64,000 nucleotides of DNA from Geodermatophilus siccatus (GCF_900103785.1 NZ_FNHE01000002.1:310001-374000); one strand, 5' to 3'. Counted from the stretch's first letter, positions 16,105-25,364 are shown. Made by a program: numbers and translations. Notes: generated by a model not told the origin, from the sequence alone.

Positions 16105-16809
16105 TCACGGGAGTGGAGTCGCGGCTGCGTCGCCCCGCTCGGCGATGACGGCGTCCGCCCCGGTCGCCGCCGCGATGCTGACGCCGTCCGCCACGGCCTG
16201 CCGCCATGCCATCTCCCGCTGCTCGACCGCACGGGTCATGGCGATGACGGTGTCGAGGTGTTCCCGCGGGACGACGACGACGCCGCTGGCGTCCCCGCGG
16301 ACCACGTCACCGGGACGCACCACGACCCCGCCGACCTGCACCGGGACGTTGATGGCCCCCGGCCCCTCGTTGGACCCCGTGGCGGGATGGGTGCCGCGGG
16401 CGAACGTCGGGAGGCCGACCTCGTCGATCCCCTCGACGTCGCGCACCGCCCCGTCGACGACGACGCCCACGACGCCTCTCCTGGCGAGGGCTCCCGCGAC
16501 GATGTCGCCGAGGACGGCGGCGTCCGCCCTGCCACCACCGTCGACGGCGACCACGTCGCCGGGGCGGGTCAGGTCGGGCATCTTGAGCACGAAGAGGATG
16601 TCCCCCGGCTTGGTCCAGACCGTGACCGCGGGGCCGCAGAACTCCGCTCCCCCGGCGATCCGGCCGAGCCCGGGCCCGACCACCCCCACCGGGCCACCGC
16701 AGTCGGCGATCTGGGTGGTGGCGAACCCCGCCAGGGCCGTGACCGCCTCGGCCGGCGGGCGCTCGATCGCCTCGACCACCGTCCACTGCTGCGCGTGCCA
16801 CCTGCTCAT
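16105..16809 (-). CDS. RraA-like aldolase/decarboxylase (4-carboxy-4-hydroxy-2-oxoadipate aldolase type)
   Basis: A 234-aa RraA-fold protein. The conserved core GDVVAVDGGGRADAAVLGDI and the following DGAVRDVEGI match metal-dependent aldolases of this family. The Arg-Asp pair and upstream Gly-rich loop bind pyruvate/oxaloacetate enolate and Mg. Such enzymes cleave 4-carboxy-4-hydroxy-2-oxoadipate to pyruvate and oxaloacetate at the end of the 4,5-extradiol pathway. Its ATG overlaps the stop of a 29-codon frame immediately upstream (ATGA). The ribonuclease-regulator function of E. coli RraA is unlikely in this setting. Confidence 0.82.
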   Translation of the reverse strand: MSRWHAQQWTVVEAIERPPAEAVTALAGFATTQIADCGGPVGVVGPGLGRIAGGAEFCGPAVTVWTKPGDILFVLKMPDLTRPGDVVAVDGGGRADAAVLGDIVAGALARRGVVGVVVDGAVRDVEGIDEVGLPTFARGTHPATGSNEGPGAINVPVQVGGVVVRPGDVVRGDASGVVVVPREHLDTVIAMTRAVEQREMAWRQAVADGVSIAAATGADAVIAERGDAAATPLP

Positions 16810-16895
16810 GCCACGTCCTCCGACTGCGCGGTGTCGATGGTCCCCGGGGCCGCCGGACTGCCCGGGACGGTCAGCCCCACGGCGGTGGTCGTCAT
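16806..16895 (-). CDS. Possible 29-aa peptide translationally coupled to the aldolase gene
   Basis: A short frame, starting MTTTAVGLTVPGS and ending SEDVA, begins with ATG at 16895 behind a strong AGGGAGG ribosome site. It ends in a TGA that overlaps the aldolase ATG. The aldolase itself has no good ribosome site except through this frame, so the short frame may be a leader for coupled translation. It may equally be the N-terminus of a gene whose body was deleted. I recognise no family. Confidence 0.4.
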   Translation of the reverse strand: MTTTAVGLTVPGSPAAPGTIDTAQSEDVA

Positions 16896-16914
16896 CGTCG
16901 GTGCCTCCCTCTCG

Positions 16915-17802
16915 TCAGGCCCGCGCTGCCCCGGCCGTGGCCCGGCGGACCTCCGAGGCGGTGGCGAGCGGCCGGCCCGCCCGCTGCACGGCGCGGCAGG
17001 CCTCGGCGACCATCTCCGCATTCGTCCTGGTGCAGCCGAGGGGTGCGTCCTCCAGCCCGACCCGCAGGTGGCCGCCGCGCGCCATGGCGACGTCCCAGAG
17101 CCCGTCGAGCTCGACGCCGAGACCGGCGATCATCCAGGGTGCCCCGGGATCCGACGCGTCGAGCAGGCGCAGGTAGCCGTCCAGCGCCCACTCGGTGGGC
17201 GGCAGGCCGAAGGTGAACGCCGTCGAGAACATCAACCGGTAGACCGGGCTCGGCGAGCCGGGGACGGCGGCACGCAGGGCCGCGCCGGTGCGCAGGAAGC
17301 CCGGCTCGTAGACGGCGTAGCTGGGCACCAGGCCGTGCTCGCCGCACAGCTCCAGCCCGGTGCGCACGTCCGAGGCCGAATTGGCGTAGAGGAAGCCGTC
17401 CTCGCCGTCGCGCAGCTCCGCGAAGGTCGCCAGGGTGACCGATCCGGGGTCCACGACGCTCCACTCGACCAGGCCGGCCCGGCCCAACCGCTCCACCACC
17501 TCGTAGCGCGCCCGGGCCTCGGCCCGTCCCTGCGACGGGCGCGCGCCCATCGGCACGGTGGGGTAGCAGATGACGTCGCGGCGGCTGCGGACCGCCTCGA
17601 AGACCGGTGCGTAGAGGTCGTACGCCTCGCTCGGACGGCCGGAGCCCTCGTCGTAGGCGTGCAGGTGGACGATCGCCGCTCCGGCGTCCGCGCAGGCGAC
17701 CGCCTGCTCGACGATCTCCGCCCGGGTCACCGGGATCCCCGGCTGCCGCTGCCGGGTCCACGGACCGTTCAGCGCCGCCTCCAGCCACACCCCCTCGGCC
17801 AT
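16915..17802 (-). CDS. BKACE family enzyme (beta-keto acid cleavage, DUF849)
   Basis: A 295-aa TIM-barrel protein of the beta-keto acid cleavage enzyme family. It begins WLEAALNGPWTR, has the zinc-binding HLHAYD (residues near 47-52) and the conserved GLEDAPLGCTRTNAEMV near the end. BKACE enzymes transfer the keto fragment of a 3-oxoacid to acetyl-CoA, giving acetoacetate and a new CoA thioester; substrates range from 3-keto-5-aminohexanoate to 3-oxoadipate-like acids. The neighbouring RraA-like aldolase and dioxygenase suggest an aromatic-derived keto acid. It shares direction and probably a transcript with DUF3500 upstream and the aldolase downstream. Confidence 0.85.
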   Translation of the reverse strand: MAEGVWLEAALNGPWTRQRQPGIPVTRAEIVEQAVACADAGAAIVHLHAYDEGSGRPSEAYDLYAPVFEAVRSRRDVICYPTVPMGARPSQGRAEARARYEVVERLGRAGLVEWSVVDPGSVTLATFAELRDGEDGFLYANSASDVRTGLELCGEHGLVPSYAVYEPGFLRTGAALRAAVPGSPSPVYRLMFSTAFTFGLPPTEWALDGYLRLLDASDPGAPWMIAGLGVELDGLWDVAMARGGHLRVGLEDAPLGCTRTNAEMVAEACRAVQRAGRPLATASEVRRATAGAARA

Positions 17803-17934
17803 GGCACCTCCACCGTGTTCGGCAGCCGTCGGGCCTCAGTGTCGGCGGGCCGGCCGCGGCCCGCACGGTCGCCGGGCCCCGCCGCGGCCGCTCCAGCGCA
17901 TCGCCGGGCCGGGGCACGCCACGGGCACGTCGGG

Positions 17935-19101
17935 TCAGCCGTGGTGCGCCGCGCGGTGCCGGGCGAGCACGTCGAGGCCGAAGTCGGAGCCGGGATCGCG
18001 CCACACGGAGTGCGCGTGGTTGGCGCCGCGCTGCGTGTTGTCCCACTCGACCAGCAGGCGCGGTCCCTGCACGCGGTAGTAGTGCGGCGCCCCGGGGGTC
18101 GTCGGACCGGCCCAGGCGACGTGGACGGCGTCGAGCGCGGCCTCGTCGTCGTAGCGACGCACCGGGGACACCTCGGGCGGCACGCGCTCGAGGTAGGTCC
18201 CCAGGAGTGCCCGCAGCATCCCGCGCTGCTCGGCGTCCAGCTCGGACGCCGGCACGCCCCGCGGCTCGGCGGTGTACTCGACGGCCGCGTGGTCGGCGTC
18301 CTCGTAGCCGGCGGCCTCGTCGATCGCGTCGCTCAGGGCCTGCAGCTTGGCCTGCTCGCCGGCGTCCGGGAACCGCTCGTCCCGCCAGATGCCGGCGAGC
18401 GGGACGACCCGGTCCCCCGGGGACACGACGGTGCGGTTGGCGGTGACCAGGTCCGGCGGGGCCTTCGGCAGCAGCACGGCACGGGTCGCGAGCTCCGGTG
18501 GCAACGAGCGGACCAGGTCCCGCGCGAGGTCCTCGACGCGGGCCAGCGGCCGGTTGACCGCACCGCCGAGCAACGGCGACGTGGCGGGGTCGGCACCGAG
18601 GAAGCACGGCGTCGTCGCGACGAGCGCGCCGTCCACGACCAGGTTGTTCAGCGAGACGTGGTGTCCTCCGAACCGCCAGCCCCACACCCCGCTGCCGCCC
18701 GGCTCGCCGAAGACGCGCAGGTAGTACAGGCCGGGGTCGCGGCCGCGCTCCCGGTCGAACCGGGTGACGAAGCCCTCGACCTGGTCGAGCACGTTCTCCA
18801 GGCCGATGATCGTCGCCACCGTGACGTAGCCGGGCGTGGACAACCCCGTGGCGACGAGCCGCATCGCCGCCCGCTGCTGGGCCGGCTGCTGGGCGTGGAA
18901 GGTCAGGCCGCCGTGGTCGGTGGGGGTGTAGAACCAGCGCCGGCGCTCGGCGTCCGAGGGGTCGTCCCCCGGCGCCGCCCCGACGGCGATCCGTCGCTGC
19001 TCGGCGTCCAGGCCGTCCAACCAGGCGCCGGCCGCCTCGGCCATCCGGTGCGCCACGTCGTGAGCGGGGACGCCGTCGGCCACGCTCCCAGCAGCAGTCA
19101 C
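17935..19101 (-). CDS. DUF3500 domain protein
   Basis: A 388-aa protein of the DUF3500 family, whose function is not established. Family features seen are RRRWFYTPTDHGGLTF, GVWGWRFGGHHVSLN, PHYYRVQGPRLLVEWDN and NHAHSVWRDPGSDFG. The invariant His/Trp/Asp clusters suggest a binding pocket or an oxidative/metal role. Members are often linked to catabolic clusters. There is no signal peptide here. It is first in a minus-strand group with the BKACE enzyme and the aldolase, 132 bp before the BKACE start. Confidence 0.8.
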   Translation of the reverse strand: MTAAGSVADGVPAHDVAHRMAEAAGAWLDGLDAEQRRIAVGAAPGDDPSDAERRRWFYTPTDHGGLTFHAQQPAQQRAAMRLVATGLSTPGYVTVATIIGLENVLDQVEGFVTRFDRERGRDPGLYYLRVFGEPGGSGVWGWRFGGHHVSLNNLVVDGALVATTPCFLGADPATSPLLGGAVNRPLARVEDLARDLVRSLPPELATRAVLLPKAPPDLVTANRTVVSPGDRVVPLAGIWRDERFPDAGEQAKLQALSDAIDEAAGYEDADHAAVEYTAEPRGVPASELDAEQRGMLRALLGTYLERVPPEVSPVRRYDDEAALDAVHVAWAGPTTPGAPHYYRVQGPRLLVEWDNTQRGANHAHSVWRDPGSDFGLDVLARHRAAHHG

Positions 19102-19242
19102 GGCCGCAATCTAGCCCCGCGACCCGTCAGCCCGCCGCAGCAGCGGCGCTGCTCCGTCCCGGCCTGCGGCGTCGGCGTCCCGGCCCTAAGGTCGACCACC
19201 TCTCGCCCTGCCAGCGGCCACCGGATCCCTCGGAGGTGACCC

Positions 19243-19563
19243 GTGCCCACTCCCACTGATGATCGGCGCGACCTGCTCACCGTCATCGCCTCCATGCGTG
19301 CGGCCCCTGGCAAGCGGGACGAGCTGCGCGCGGCGCTGGAGGCGCTGGTCGAGCCCACCAGCAGGGAGCAGGGGTACGTCAACTACGACCTGCACCAGAG
19401 CATCGAGGACCCCGACCGCTTCTTCTTCTACGAGAACTGGGAGTCCGGCACCGACCTGGACGCCCACCTGGACGCGCCGCACCTCCGCGACTTCGCCGCC
19501 CGGATCCCCGAGCTGCTCGACGACAGCGGGCTGTCGGTCAACCGCGTGCGCCGCATCGCCTGA
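19243..19563 (+). CDS. ABM-domain monooxygenase (putative quinol monooxygenase)
   Basis: A 106-aa protein with one antibiotic-biosynthesis-monooxygenase domain. LLTVIASMRAAPGKRDELRAAL, the central SREQGYVNYDLHQS and RFFFYENWES match the YgiN/quinol monooxygenase subgroup. These dimeric, cofactor-free proteins oxidise quinols or aromatic hydroxyl compounds. GTG at 19243 follows GGAGGTGACCC, an excellent ribosome site. It is divergent from DUF3500 (142 bp between the starts), so both may share a control region. Confidence 0.88.
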   Translation: MPTPTDDRRDLLTVIASMRAAPGKRDELRAALEALVEPTSREQGYVNYDLHQSIEDPDRFFFYENWESGTDLDAHLDAPHLRDFAARIPELLDDSGLSVNRVRRIA

Positions 19564-19634
19564 CCGGCAGCCCGGGCGGCGAGCCCGGCGCTGGGCGCAT
19601 GGTCGCGCCCGGCTGGACAGGGCACCATCCCGGC

Positions 19635-20540
19635 GTGGACTTCGCCCAGGCGCAGCAGGTCTTCCTCGCTCCCCCGGACTCCGAACGGCCTCCTGCCGGG
19701 GTCCCCGACACCCCCGCCCGCAGGCTGCGCGACGCCGCGGAGCCGATCGCGACCATCAGCATCTGGGGCCGGCAGCTCAACGAGCGGCTGTCCGCCCTGG
19801 GGCTGGACTTCCTCACCGGCTACGTCTGGGCGCGAGCCGCGCCGATGGGCGAGCCGACCGCTCCCGTGGTCGTCGCGGCCTTCGGCGTCTTCGAGCCGGG
19901 GCTCGTCACCGGGCTCTACGCGGAGGCGCGCAGCAGGGCCAGCCGCGACGCCGTGCTCGCCGCACGTGAGCGGGGAGCGGTGGAGTCCCTGCGCGCACTG
20001 CTCCCGGACGCCGACGTGACGGACGCGGCCGCTGCGCTGCGCCGCGGCACCGACGTCGCCGCGCGGCACCTGGTCGGCCGCCCGCTCTTCGCCGGCCTCG
20101 TGTCGCTGCCCTGGCCGGAGGACCCCCTCGGCCAGCTCTGGCACGCCGCGGTGATGCTGCGCGAGTACCGGGGGGACGTCCACCTGGCCGCCGGCGTCGC
20201 CGCGGACCTCACCGGCGTGCAGATGAACCTGATGACCGAGTACTGGGTCGGCTGGGCGCACACCGAGTACGCGGGCACCCGCGGTTGGTCGGCCGAGGCG
20301 ATGGCCGAGGCGGACGCCGACCTCGTGCGGCGCGGGCTGGTCGCCGACGGGGCGCTGACCGAGCGGGGACGGCGGCTGCGCGACGGCATCGAGCAGCAGA
20401 CCGAGGCCGCACTCGCGCCGGTCCTGGACGCGATCGGCCCCGAGCTGCCGACGCTCACCCGGCAGCTCGACGAGTGGTCGGCGGCGATCGTCACCGGCGG
20501 CGCGGCTCCGCCCGACGTCTACAAGCGGATCAGCGGCTGA
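19635..20540 (+). CDS. SCO6745-like protein (winged-helix-like, function unknown)
   Basis: A 301-aa protein that resembles the SCO6745 family of actinobacteria. It starts MDFAQAQQVFLA (GTG 19635), continues with LNERLSALGLDFLTGYVWARAAPMG, and ends with a helix-turn-helix-like helical region (LTGVQMNLMTEYWVG, then ADADLVRRGLVADG) similar to MarR-type wings. The biochemical role of the family is unknown. A longer start at 19599 would add 12 residues without a ribosome site. It lies between an ABM protein and adenine deaminase on the same strand. Confidence 0.7.
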   Translation: MDFAQAQQVFLAPPDSERPPAGVPDTPARRLRDAAEPIATISIWGRQLNERLSALGLDFLTGYVWARAAPMGEPTAPVVVAAFGVFEPGLVTGLYAEARSRASRDAVLAARERGAVESLRALLPDADVTDAAAALRRGTDVAARHLVGRPLFAGLVSLPWPEDPLGQLWHAAVMLREYRGDVHLAAGVAADLTGVQMNLMTEYWVGWAHTEYAGTRGWSAEAMAEADADLVRRGLVADGALTERGRRLRDGIEQQTEAALAPVLDAIGPELPTLTRQLDEWSAAIVTGGAAPPDVYKRISG

Positions 20541-20655
20541 TCCGCGGCACCCGGCGCCGCCGCGCTGGAGGACGGCCCGGCGCGCCGGGGTCGACCGGCA
20601 TCCGGGCAGACGGCGACCGTGGTGCGCCGGGTCCCGTCCCGCTACGTTCCCGGCC

Positions 20656-21678
20656 ATGGCGCCGTCGAGCAGGCCGGATGCGGTGGCCGACCCGGCGCCG
20701 CTGCCCACCGCCGAGCTGCACCTGCACATCGAGGGCACGCTGGAGCCCGAGCTGGCGTTGTCGCTGGCCGCCCGCAACCGCGTGCCGCTGCGCTTCGCCG
20801 GCCTGGACGAGCTGCGGCGCGCCTACGACTTCCGCGACCTGCAGTCCTTCCTCGACCTGTACTACGAGCTCACCGCCGTCCTCCGGCAGCCGCAGGACTA
20901 CACCGACCTCGCTGAGGCCTACCTGGCCCGGGCGGCCGCGCAGGGGGTGCGGCACGCCGAGGTGTTCTTCGACCCGCAGGCACACCTGGCCCGCGGGGTC
21001 CCGCTCGAGGCCGTCCTGGAAGGCCTGGACGAGGCGTGCCGCGGCGGCGAGGAGCGGCACGGGGTCACCGTTCGACTGATCGCCTGCTTCCTCCGCGACC
21101 GCGATCCGGCCGAGGCCGAGAAACTGCTGCCGCGACTGCTGCCGTACCGCGACCTGGTGATCGGCGTCGGACTCGACAGCGCGGAACTCGGCCGGCCACC
21201 CGAGCTGTTCGAGCGGGTCTTCGCCCGTGCCGCCGACGAGGGCCTGCGCCGCGTGGCGCACGCCGGTGAGGAGGGCCCGCCCGACTACGTCCGGTCGGCG
21301 CTGGACAGGCTCGGGGTGGAGCGGATCGACCACGGCATCCGCAGCCTGGAGGACGACGCGTTGGTGGCCCGGCTGCGTGAGGAACAGGTGCCGCTGACCG
21401 TGTGCCCGCTGTCCAACGTGGCCCTGCGCTGCGTCCACCGGCTCGTCGAGCACCCGCTGCGCCGGATGCTCGACGAGGGCCTGGTCGCCACGGTCAACTC
21501 CGACGACCCGGCCTACTTCGGCGGCTACCTCCACGACAACGTCGTCGCCGCCTCGCGCGCCCTGGGACTCACCCCCGAGCACCGGCGCCGGCTGGCCGAG
21601 AACAGCTTCCGCGCGAGCTTCCTGCCCGAGGCGGACAAGGCGCAGCACCTGGCCGCCCTGGCGGCGAGCCGGCCCTGA
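20656..21678 (+). CDS. Adenine deaminase (adenosine deaminase superfamily)
   Basis: A 340-aa zinc hydrolase. Metal and base residues are in ELHLHIEGT, HAGEEG and SDDPAYFGGY. The last motif is characteristic of the adenine aminohydrolase branch rather than classical adenosine deaminase, so the likely reaction is adenine to hypoxanthine plus ammonia in purine salvage. The length is typical. The ATG at 20656 gives MAPSSRPDAVADP before the first conserved strand; no strong ribosome site is seen. It ends 135 bp before the convergent AraC gene. Confidence 0.85.
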   Translation: MAPSSRPDAVADPAPLPTAELHLHIEGTLEPELALSLAARNRVPLRFAGLDELRRAYDFRDLQSFLDLYYELTAVLRQPQDYTDLAEAYLARAAAQGVRHAEVFFDPQAHLARGVPLEAVLEGLDEACRGGEERHGVTVRLIACFLRDRDPAEAEKLLPRLLPYRDLVIGVGLDSAELGRPPELFERVFARAADEGLRRVAHAGEEGPPDYVRSALDRLGVERIDHGIRSLEDDALVARLREEQVPLTVCPLSNVALRCVHRLVEHPLRRMLDEGLVATVNSDDPAYFGGYLHDNVVAASRALGLTPEHRRRLAENSFRASFLPEADKAQHLAALAASRP

Positions 21679-21813
21679 CGGCGTCGCCCTCGTGGTGCAC
21701 GTGGCGGACCCGCCGCCCTCTCCTGCCCCCTGAGGTGGGTCACCACTCGGGCCGTGCACGCTCCTCGATCCGTCCTGCGCCCCACTCGCCCGCTCGCGAG
21801 CTCGCACGAGCCC

Positions 21814-22701
21814 TCACCGCTGTCGGCTCCGGTACCGGCCCGGCGTGACGCCGACCCGCTTCTTGAACTCGCGGGTCAGGTGCGGCTGATCGGCGAAACC
21901 GCAGTTCGCTGCGATGTCGAGGAGGGAGGTACCGGTGCGTTCCAGCAGTGTGCGGGCGCGCTCCACACGCTGCTGCAGGACGAATGCGTGCGGGGTCGTG
22001 CCGATCGTCGTGCGGAACTTTCGGGTGAAGTGGAAGCGGCTCAGCCCGGCGACGGCGGCGAGGTCGTCCAGGGAGATGGTCTCGGCGAGGTGGTCGTGGA
22101 TGTAGTCGCGGACCTCACGGTCCTGCGCGAAGGTGAGCCCGTCGGAGCCGCCGGTCTCCCGGAAGAGGACGTGCGCGTGATTGCGCAGGAGCTGCACGGC
22201 GAGCTGGCAGGACAGCGAGTCGACCATCAGCTTGCTGCCGGCGGCGCCCTGGGCGGCTTCCCGGGCGATCTGCATGACGGTGCGGTGGATCGCCGGGTCG
22301 CCGGCCTTGACGGTGTCGTGCAGCTCGATGTCGTCCACGTCCCGCTCGTACATCTGGCGACACGTCGCGGCGAGCTCGGCGTGGGTCAGGTAGACGTGCA
22401 CGACCTCGATGTCCCGGGGCCACACCCAGTGGGATCCGGCGGCGCGGGTGAGCAGCGAGACGTCGCCCGGGCGCAGGTCCTCGGCCGCCCAGCTCGCGCG
22501 CACGCACCGGCGCATCGGGGTGGTGCCCCGCCGGTAGGCGACGATCGTGTAGTCGCGCAGTGGCGGCACGACGACGTCCGACGGCCCGTAGCGGTACCCG
22601 CGGACCGACAACCCGTCCCAGCCGACGTCGGGACTGTGGACGGTCAGCCGTCCGGGCACCCAGGCCGGCAGCTGGTCGGGGGCTATCAACTGCTGCGCCA
22701 T
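21814..22701 (-). CDS. AraC family transcriptional regulator
   Basis: A 295-aa activator with an N-terminal cupin-like sensing part and two C-terminal helix-turn-helix motifs: ISLDDLAAVAGLSRFHFTRKF, and TSLLDIAANCGFADQPHLTREF followed by GVTPGRYR. The class usually activates an adjacent catabolic operon when its effector binds. The start of the divergent hydrolase gene lies about 196 bp away and is followed by a BVMO gene, so these are the likely targets. Confidence 0.9.
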   Translation of the reverse strand: MAQQLIAPDQLPAWVPGRLTVHSPDVGWDGLSVRGYRYGPSDVVVPPLRDYTIVAYRRGTTPMRRCVRASWAAEDLRPGDVSLLTRAAGSHWVWPRDIEVVHVYLTHAELAATCRQMYERDVDDIELHDTVKAGDPAIHRTVMQIAREAAQGAAGSKLMVDSLSCQLAVQLLRNHAHVLFRETGGSDGLTFAQDREVRDYIHDHLAETISLDDLAAVAGLSRFHFTRKFRTTIGTTPHAFVLQQRVERARTLLERTGTSLLDIAANCGFADQPHLTREFKKRVGVTPGRYRSRQR

Positions 22702-22897
22702 GGTGGGCCTCCCGGTCCGCCCGGCATCGACGCCGACGACCTGCTCAGAGAGTAGGTCCGGGAACGCAGGTCACGACAGTCGCCGATCCGCTGCCCCGTC
22801 GGGCAGCCGACGTGCGGCCCGCTCCCCCGCACGTTCCTTCAAACCGGGCCACCCGGGCTTCAAGCCCTGGCCGGGGATCGAGGGGCATGGTCGTGGC

Positions 22898-23713
22898 ATG
22901 CCCCTCACCCGCGTCCGTACCGGTGTCGGCCTGCACCACGAGATCACCGGGGAGGGAGAGCCGCTCCTGATGGTCATGGGGACGTCGGGGGCGATCGGGC
23001 TGTGGGCGGAGGCGGTCCCGCGCCTCGCCGAGCGGTTCCGGGTCATCGCCTTCGACAACCGAGGACTCGGCGGCAGCGAACGCGGCGAGGGACCCATCAC
23101 CGCAGCGTCCATGGCCGAGGACGCGTCGGCCCTGCTGGAGGCCCTGGAGGTGCCGAAGGCGCACGTCCTCGGCTGGTCGCTCGGCTCGGCGGTGGCCCAG
23201 GAGATGGCGCTCGCCCACCCGCAGCAGGTCGCCACAGCCGTCCTCTACGCCACGTGGGGCCGCTGCGACGGCTTCCAGCGCAGCGTCTTCACCGCCCTGC
23301 GGCACCCCTACGCGACCCGCGACATGGAGGCAGCGCTGACGGCCGCCGGACTCGCCTTCTCACCGCAGATCCTCGACCACCCCGACTTCCTGCAGCTCCT
23401 GGAACCGATGGCGCCCTTCTTCCCGCAGGACGAGGAGCAGATGGCGGTCACGACGGAGCAGTGGGACGCGGACCTGGCACACGACACGCTCGACCGGCTC
23501 GGCGGCATCACCGCGCCCACCCTGGTCGTCGTGGGTGAGCAGGACCTGCTCACCCCACCGTGGCAGGCCGAGGCGGTGGCCGACCGGATCCCCGGCGCTC
23601 GCTACGAACTGCTCACCGGGCCCGGCTCGAGCCACTGCCTGCACCTGGAACGGCCGGAGGACCTGGTGGGCGTCGTCAACGACTTCCTCACCGAGCACCC
23701 CCTCGAGGACTGA
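22898..23713 (+). CDS. Alpha/beta hydrolase
   Basis: A 271-aa serine hydrolase. It has VIAFDNRGLGGS, nucleophile elbow GWSLGS and a late His in SSHCLHLERPED. The acid is in VGEQDLLTPP. It belongs to the 3-oxoadipate enol-lactonase/esterase-like group. ATG at 22898 (MPLTRVRTGVGLHHE) marks the start of homology; only a weak AGGGG lies upstream. Paired with the BVMO 101 bp downstream, it would hydrolyse the lactone or ester product, parallel to the first module of the window. Confidence 0.87.
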   Translation: MPLTRVRTGVGLHHEITGEGEPLLMVMGTSGAIGLWAEAVPRLAERFRVIAFDNRGLGGSERGEGPITAASMAEDASALLEALEVPKAHVLGWSLGSAVAQEMALAHPQQVATAVLYATWGRCDGFQRSVFTALRHPYATRDMEAALTAAGLAFSPQILDHPDFLQLLEPMAPFFPQDEEQMAVTTEQWDADLAHDTLDRLGGITAPTLVVVGEQDLLTPPWQAEAVADRIPGARYELLTGPGSSHCLHLERPEDLVGVVNDFLTEHPLED

Positions 23714-23814
23714 CAGCCGCCCCGTCCGGCGACGCAGACGCCCACCGCCGAGATCGAGGGCACCCATCCAGCAGTGGACCCGCTCCGCACGAGCACGACA
23801 CAGAAGGGGAACCC

Positions 23815-25314
23815 ATGGACACCGAGGTCTACGAGGTCGCCATCCTGGGAGCCGGCCTGGCCGGGCTGGGCATGGGCATGAAGCTCAAGATGGCCGGCGA
23901 GGAGTCCTTCGTCATCCTGGAGAAGGAGGACCGCGTCGGCGGCACCTGGCGGGACAACAGCTATCCCGGCGCCAGCTGCGACGTGCAGTCACACCTCTAC
24001 TGGTTCTCCTTCGACGACCAGCCGGACTGGAGCCGGGTCTTCGCCCTGCAGCCGGAGATCCAGGCCAACATCGAGCGGCTGGTCGCCCGGCGCGGCCTGA
24101 ACCACCACATCCGGCTGAACGCCGAGGTGACCGAGGCGGTGTGGCTGGAGGACAGCGGGCACTGGCTCATCACCACCCTCACCGGAGAGCAGGTGCGGTC
24201 GCGGGCGTTCGTGGCGGCGTGGGGGCAGCTGAACCGGCCCAGCTTCAAGGGCATCGAGGGCCGGGAGCACTTCGACGGCATCTCGTGGCACTCGGCGAGG
24301 TGGCGGCACGACGTCGACCTGACGGGCAAGCGGGTGGCCAGCATCGGCAACGGCGCCAGCGCCGTCCAGTTCATCCCCGAGGTCGCCGAGGTCGCCGGGC
24401 ACCTGTCGGTGTTCCAGCGGACGCCGAACTACTGCGTCCCCCGGCTGGACCGCCCCTACACCGAGGAGGAGCGGCGGATGTTCCTCGAGGACCCGGCCAA
24501 GCTGCGGGAGAGCCGCGACGGGTTCTACTGGGAGCACGAGGGCTGGATCGGGGCGATGAAGCTGGAGGACAACCCGGTCGCCCAGGAGTTCACCCGGCTC
24601 GCCCGAGAACACCTGGAGTCCCAGGTCCCCGACCCCGAGCTGCGCGAGAAGCTCTGGCCGAAGTACCCGATCGGCTGCAAGCGGCTGCTGATCGCCGACA
24701 CCTTCTACCCGGCGCTCATGCGCGACAACGTCGACCTGGTCACCGAGCGGATCGACCGCATCGAGGCCGCCGGGGTCCGGACGGCCGACGGCCGGCTGCA
24801 CGAGATGGACGTGATCATCTACGCCACCGGTTTCGAGACGCTGTCGTTCATCGGCCACGTCGAGATCATCGGCCGCTCCCCGAGGAGCTGGCCGCCGCGA
24901 CGCGGCGAGGGCGTCTCACTCCGGGATGCATGGCGGGAGGCTCCAGAGGCCTACCTCGGGATGACCGTGTCCGGGTTCCCCAACCTCTTCATCCTGTACG
25001 GCCCGAACACCAACCTCGGCCACAACTCGATCATCGCGATGCTCGAGTGCCAGTTCGACTACGTGCTCAAGGCCGTTCAGGCCGCCCAGCAGAAGGGTGC
25101 TGCACTGGACCTGAAGCCCGAGGTGCTCGAGCACTACAACGCGCAGTTGCAGGACGAGCTCCGGAACAGCTCCTTCGCCGGGAACTGCAACAGCTGGTAC
25201 AAGACGCCGGACGGCCGCATCACGAACAACTGGTCCGGCAGCGTCGAGGACTACCGGGCGCGCACCGCCGACCTCGACCTCAGCGACTACGAACTGGTGC
25301 CCGCAACCGCCTGA
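23815..25314 (+). CDS. Second Baeyer-Villiger/flavin-containing monooxygenase
   Basis: A 499-aa flavoprotein. FAD motif AILGAGLAGLGMG begins near residue 9. The BVMO-type fingerprint FDGISWHSARW is at 153-163, and the NADPH motif ASIGNGASAVQF follows. Only distantly similar to the first BVMO of the window and about 46 residues shorter, it falls nearer the phenylacetone/4-hydroxyacetophenone-like group. ATG at 23815 follows GAAGGGGA. It ends at a strong hairpin. The upstream hydrolase and AraC regulator form a ketone-degrading unit with it. Confidence 0.92.
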   Translation: MDTEVYEVAILGAGLAGLGMGMKLKMAGEESFVILEKEDRVGGTWRDNSYPGASCDVQSHLYWFSFDDQPDWSRVFALQPEIQANIERLVARRGLNHHIRLNAEVTEAVWLEDSGHWLITTLTGEQVRSRAFVAAWGQLNRPSFKGIEGREHFDGISWHSARWRHDVDLTGKRVASIGNGASAVQFIPEVAEVAGHLSVFQRTPNYCVPRLDRPYTEEERRMFLEDPAKLRESRDGFYWEHEGWIGAMKLEDNPVAQEFTRLAREHLESQVPDPELREKLWPKYPIGCKRLLIADTFYPALMRDNVDLVTERIDRIEAAGVRTADGRLHEMDVIIYATGFETLSFIGHVEIIGRSPRSWPPRRGEGVSLRDAWREAPEAYLGMTVSGFPNLFILYGPNTNLGHNSIIAMLECQFDYVLKAVQAAQQKGAALDLKPEVLEHYNAQLQDELRNSSFAGNCNSWYKTPDGRITNNWSGSVEDYRARTADLDLSDYELVPATA

Positions 25315-25320
25315 CCGGGA

Positions 25321-25364
25321 GCCGTGCCGCTCGGTCCGGCACTCCCGGAACCGAGCGGCACGGC
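25321..25364 (+). terminator. Terminator hairpin after the second BVMO
   Basis: GCCGTGCCGCTCGGT at 25321-25335 pairs perfectly with ACCGAGCGGCACGGC at 25350-25364. The stem begins 6 nt after the stop codon. Confidence 0.8.

Noticed and set aside
16105..16809. RraA as a regulator of ribonuclease E
   Set aside because: The catabolic neighbours (dioxygenase, BKACE) favour the aldolase role of the family.
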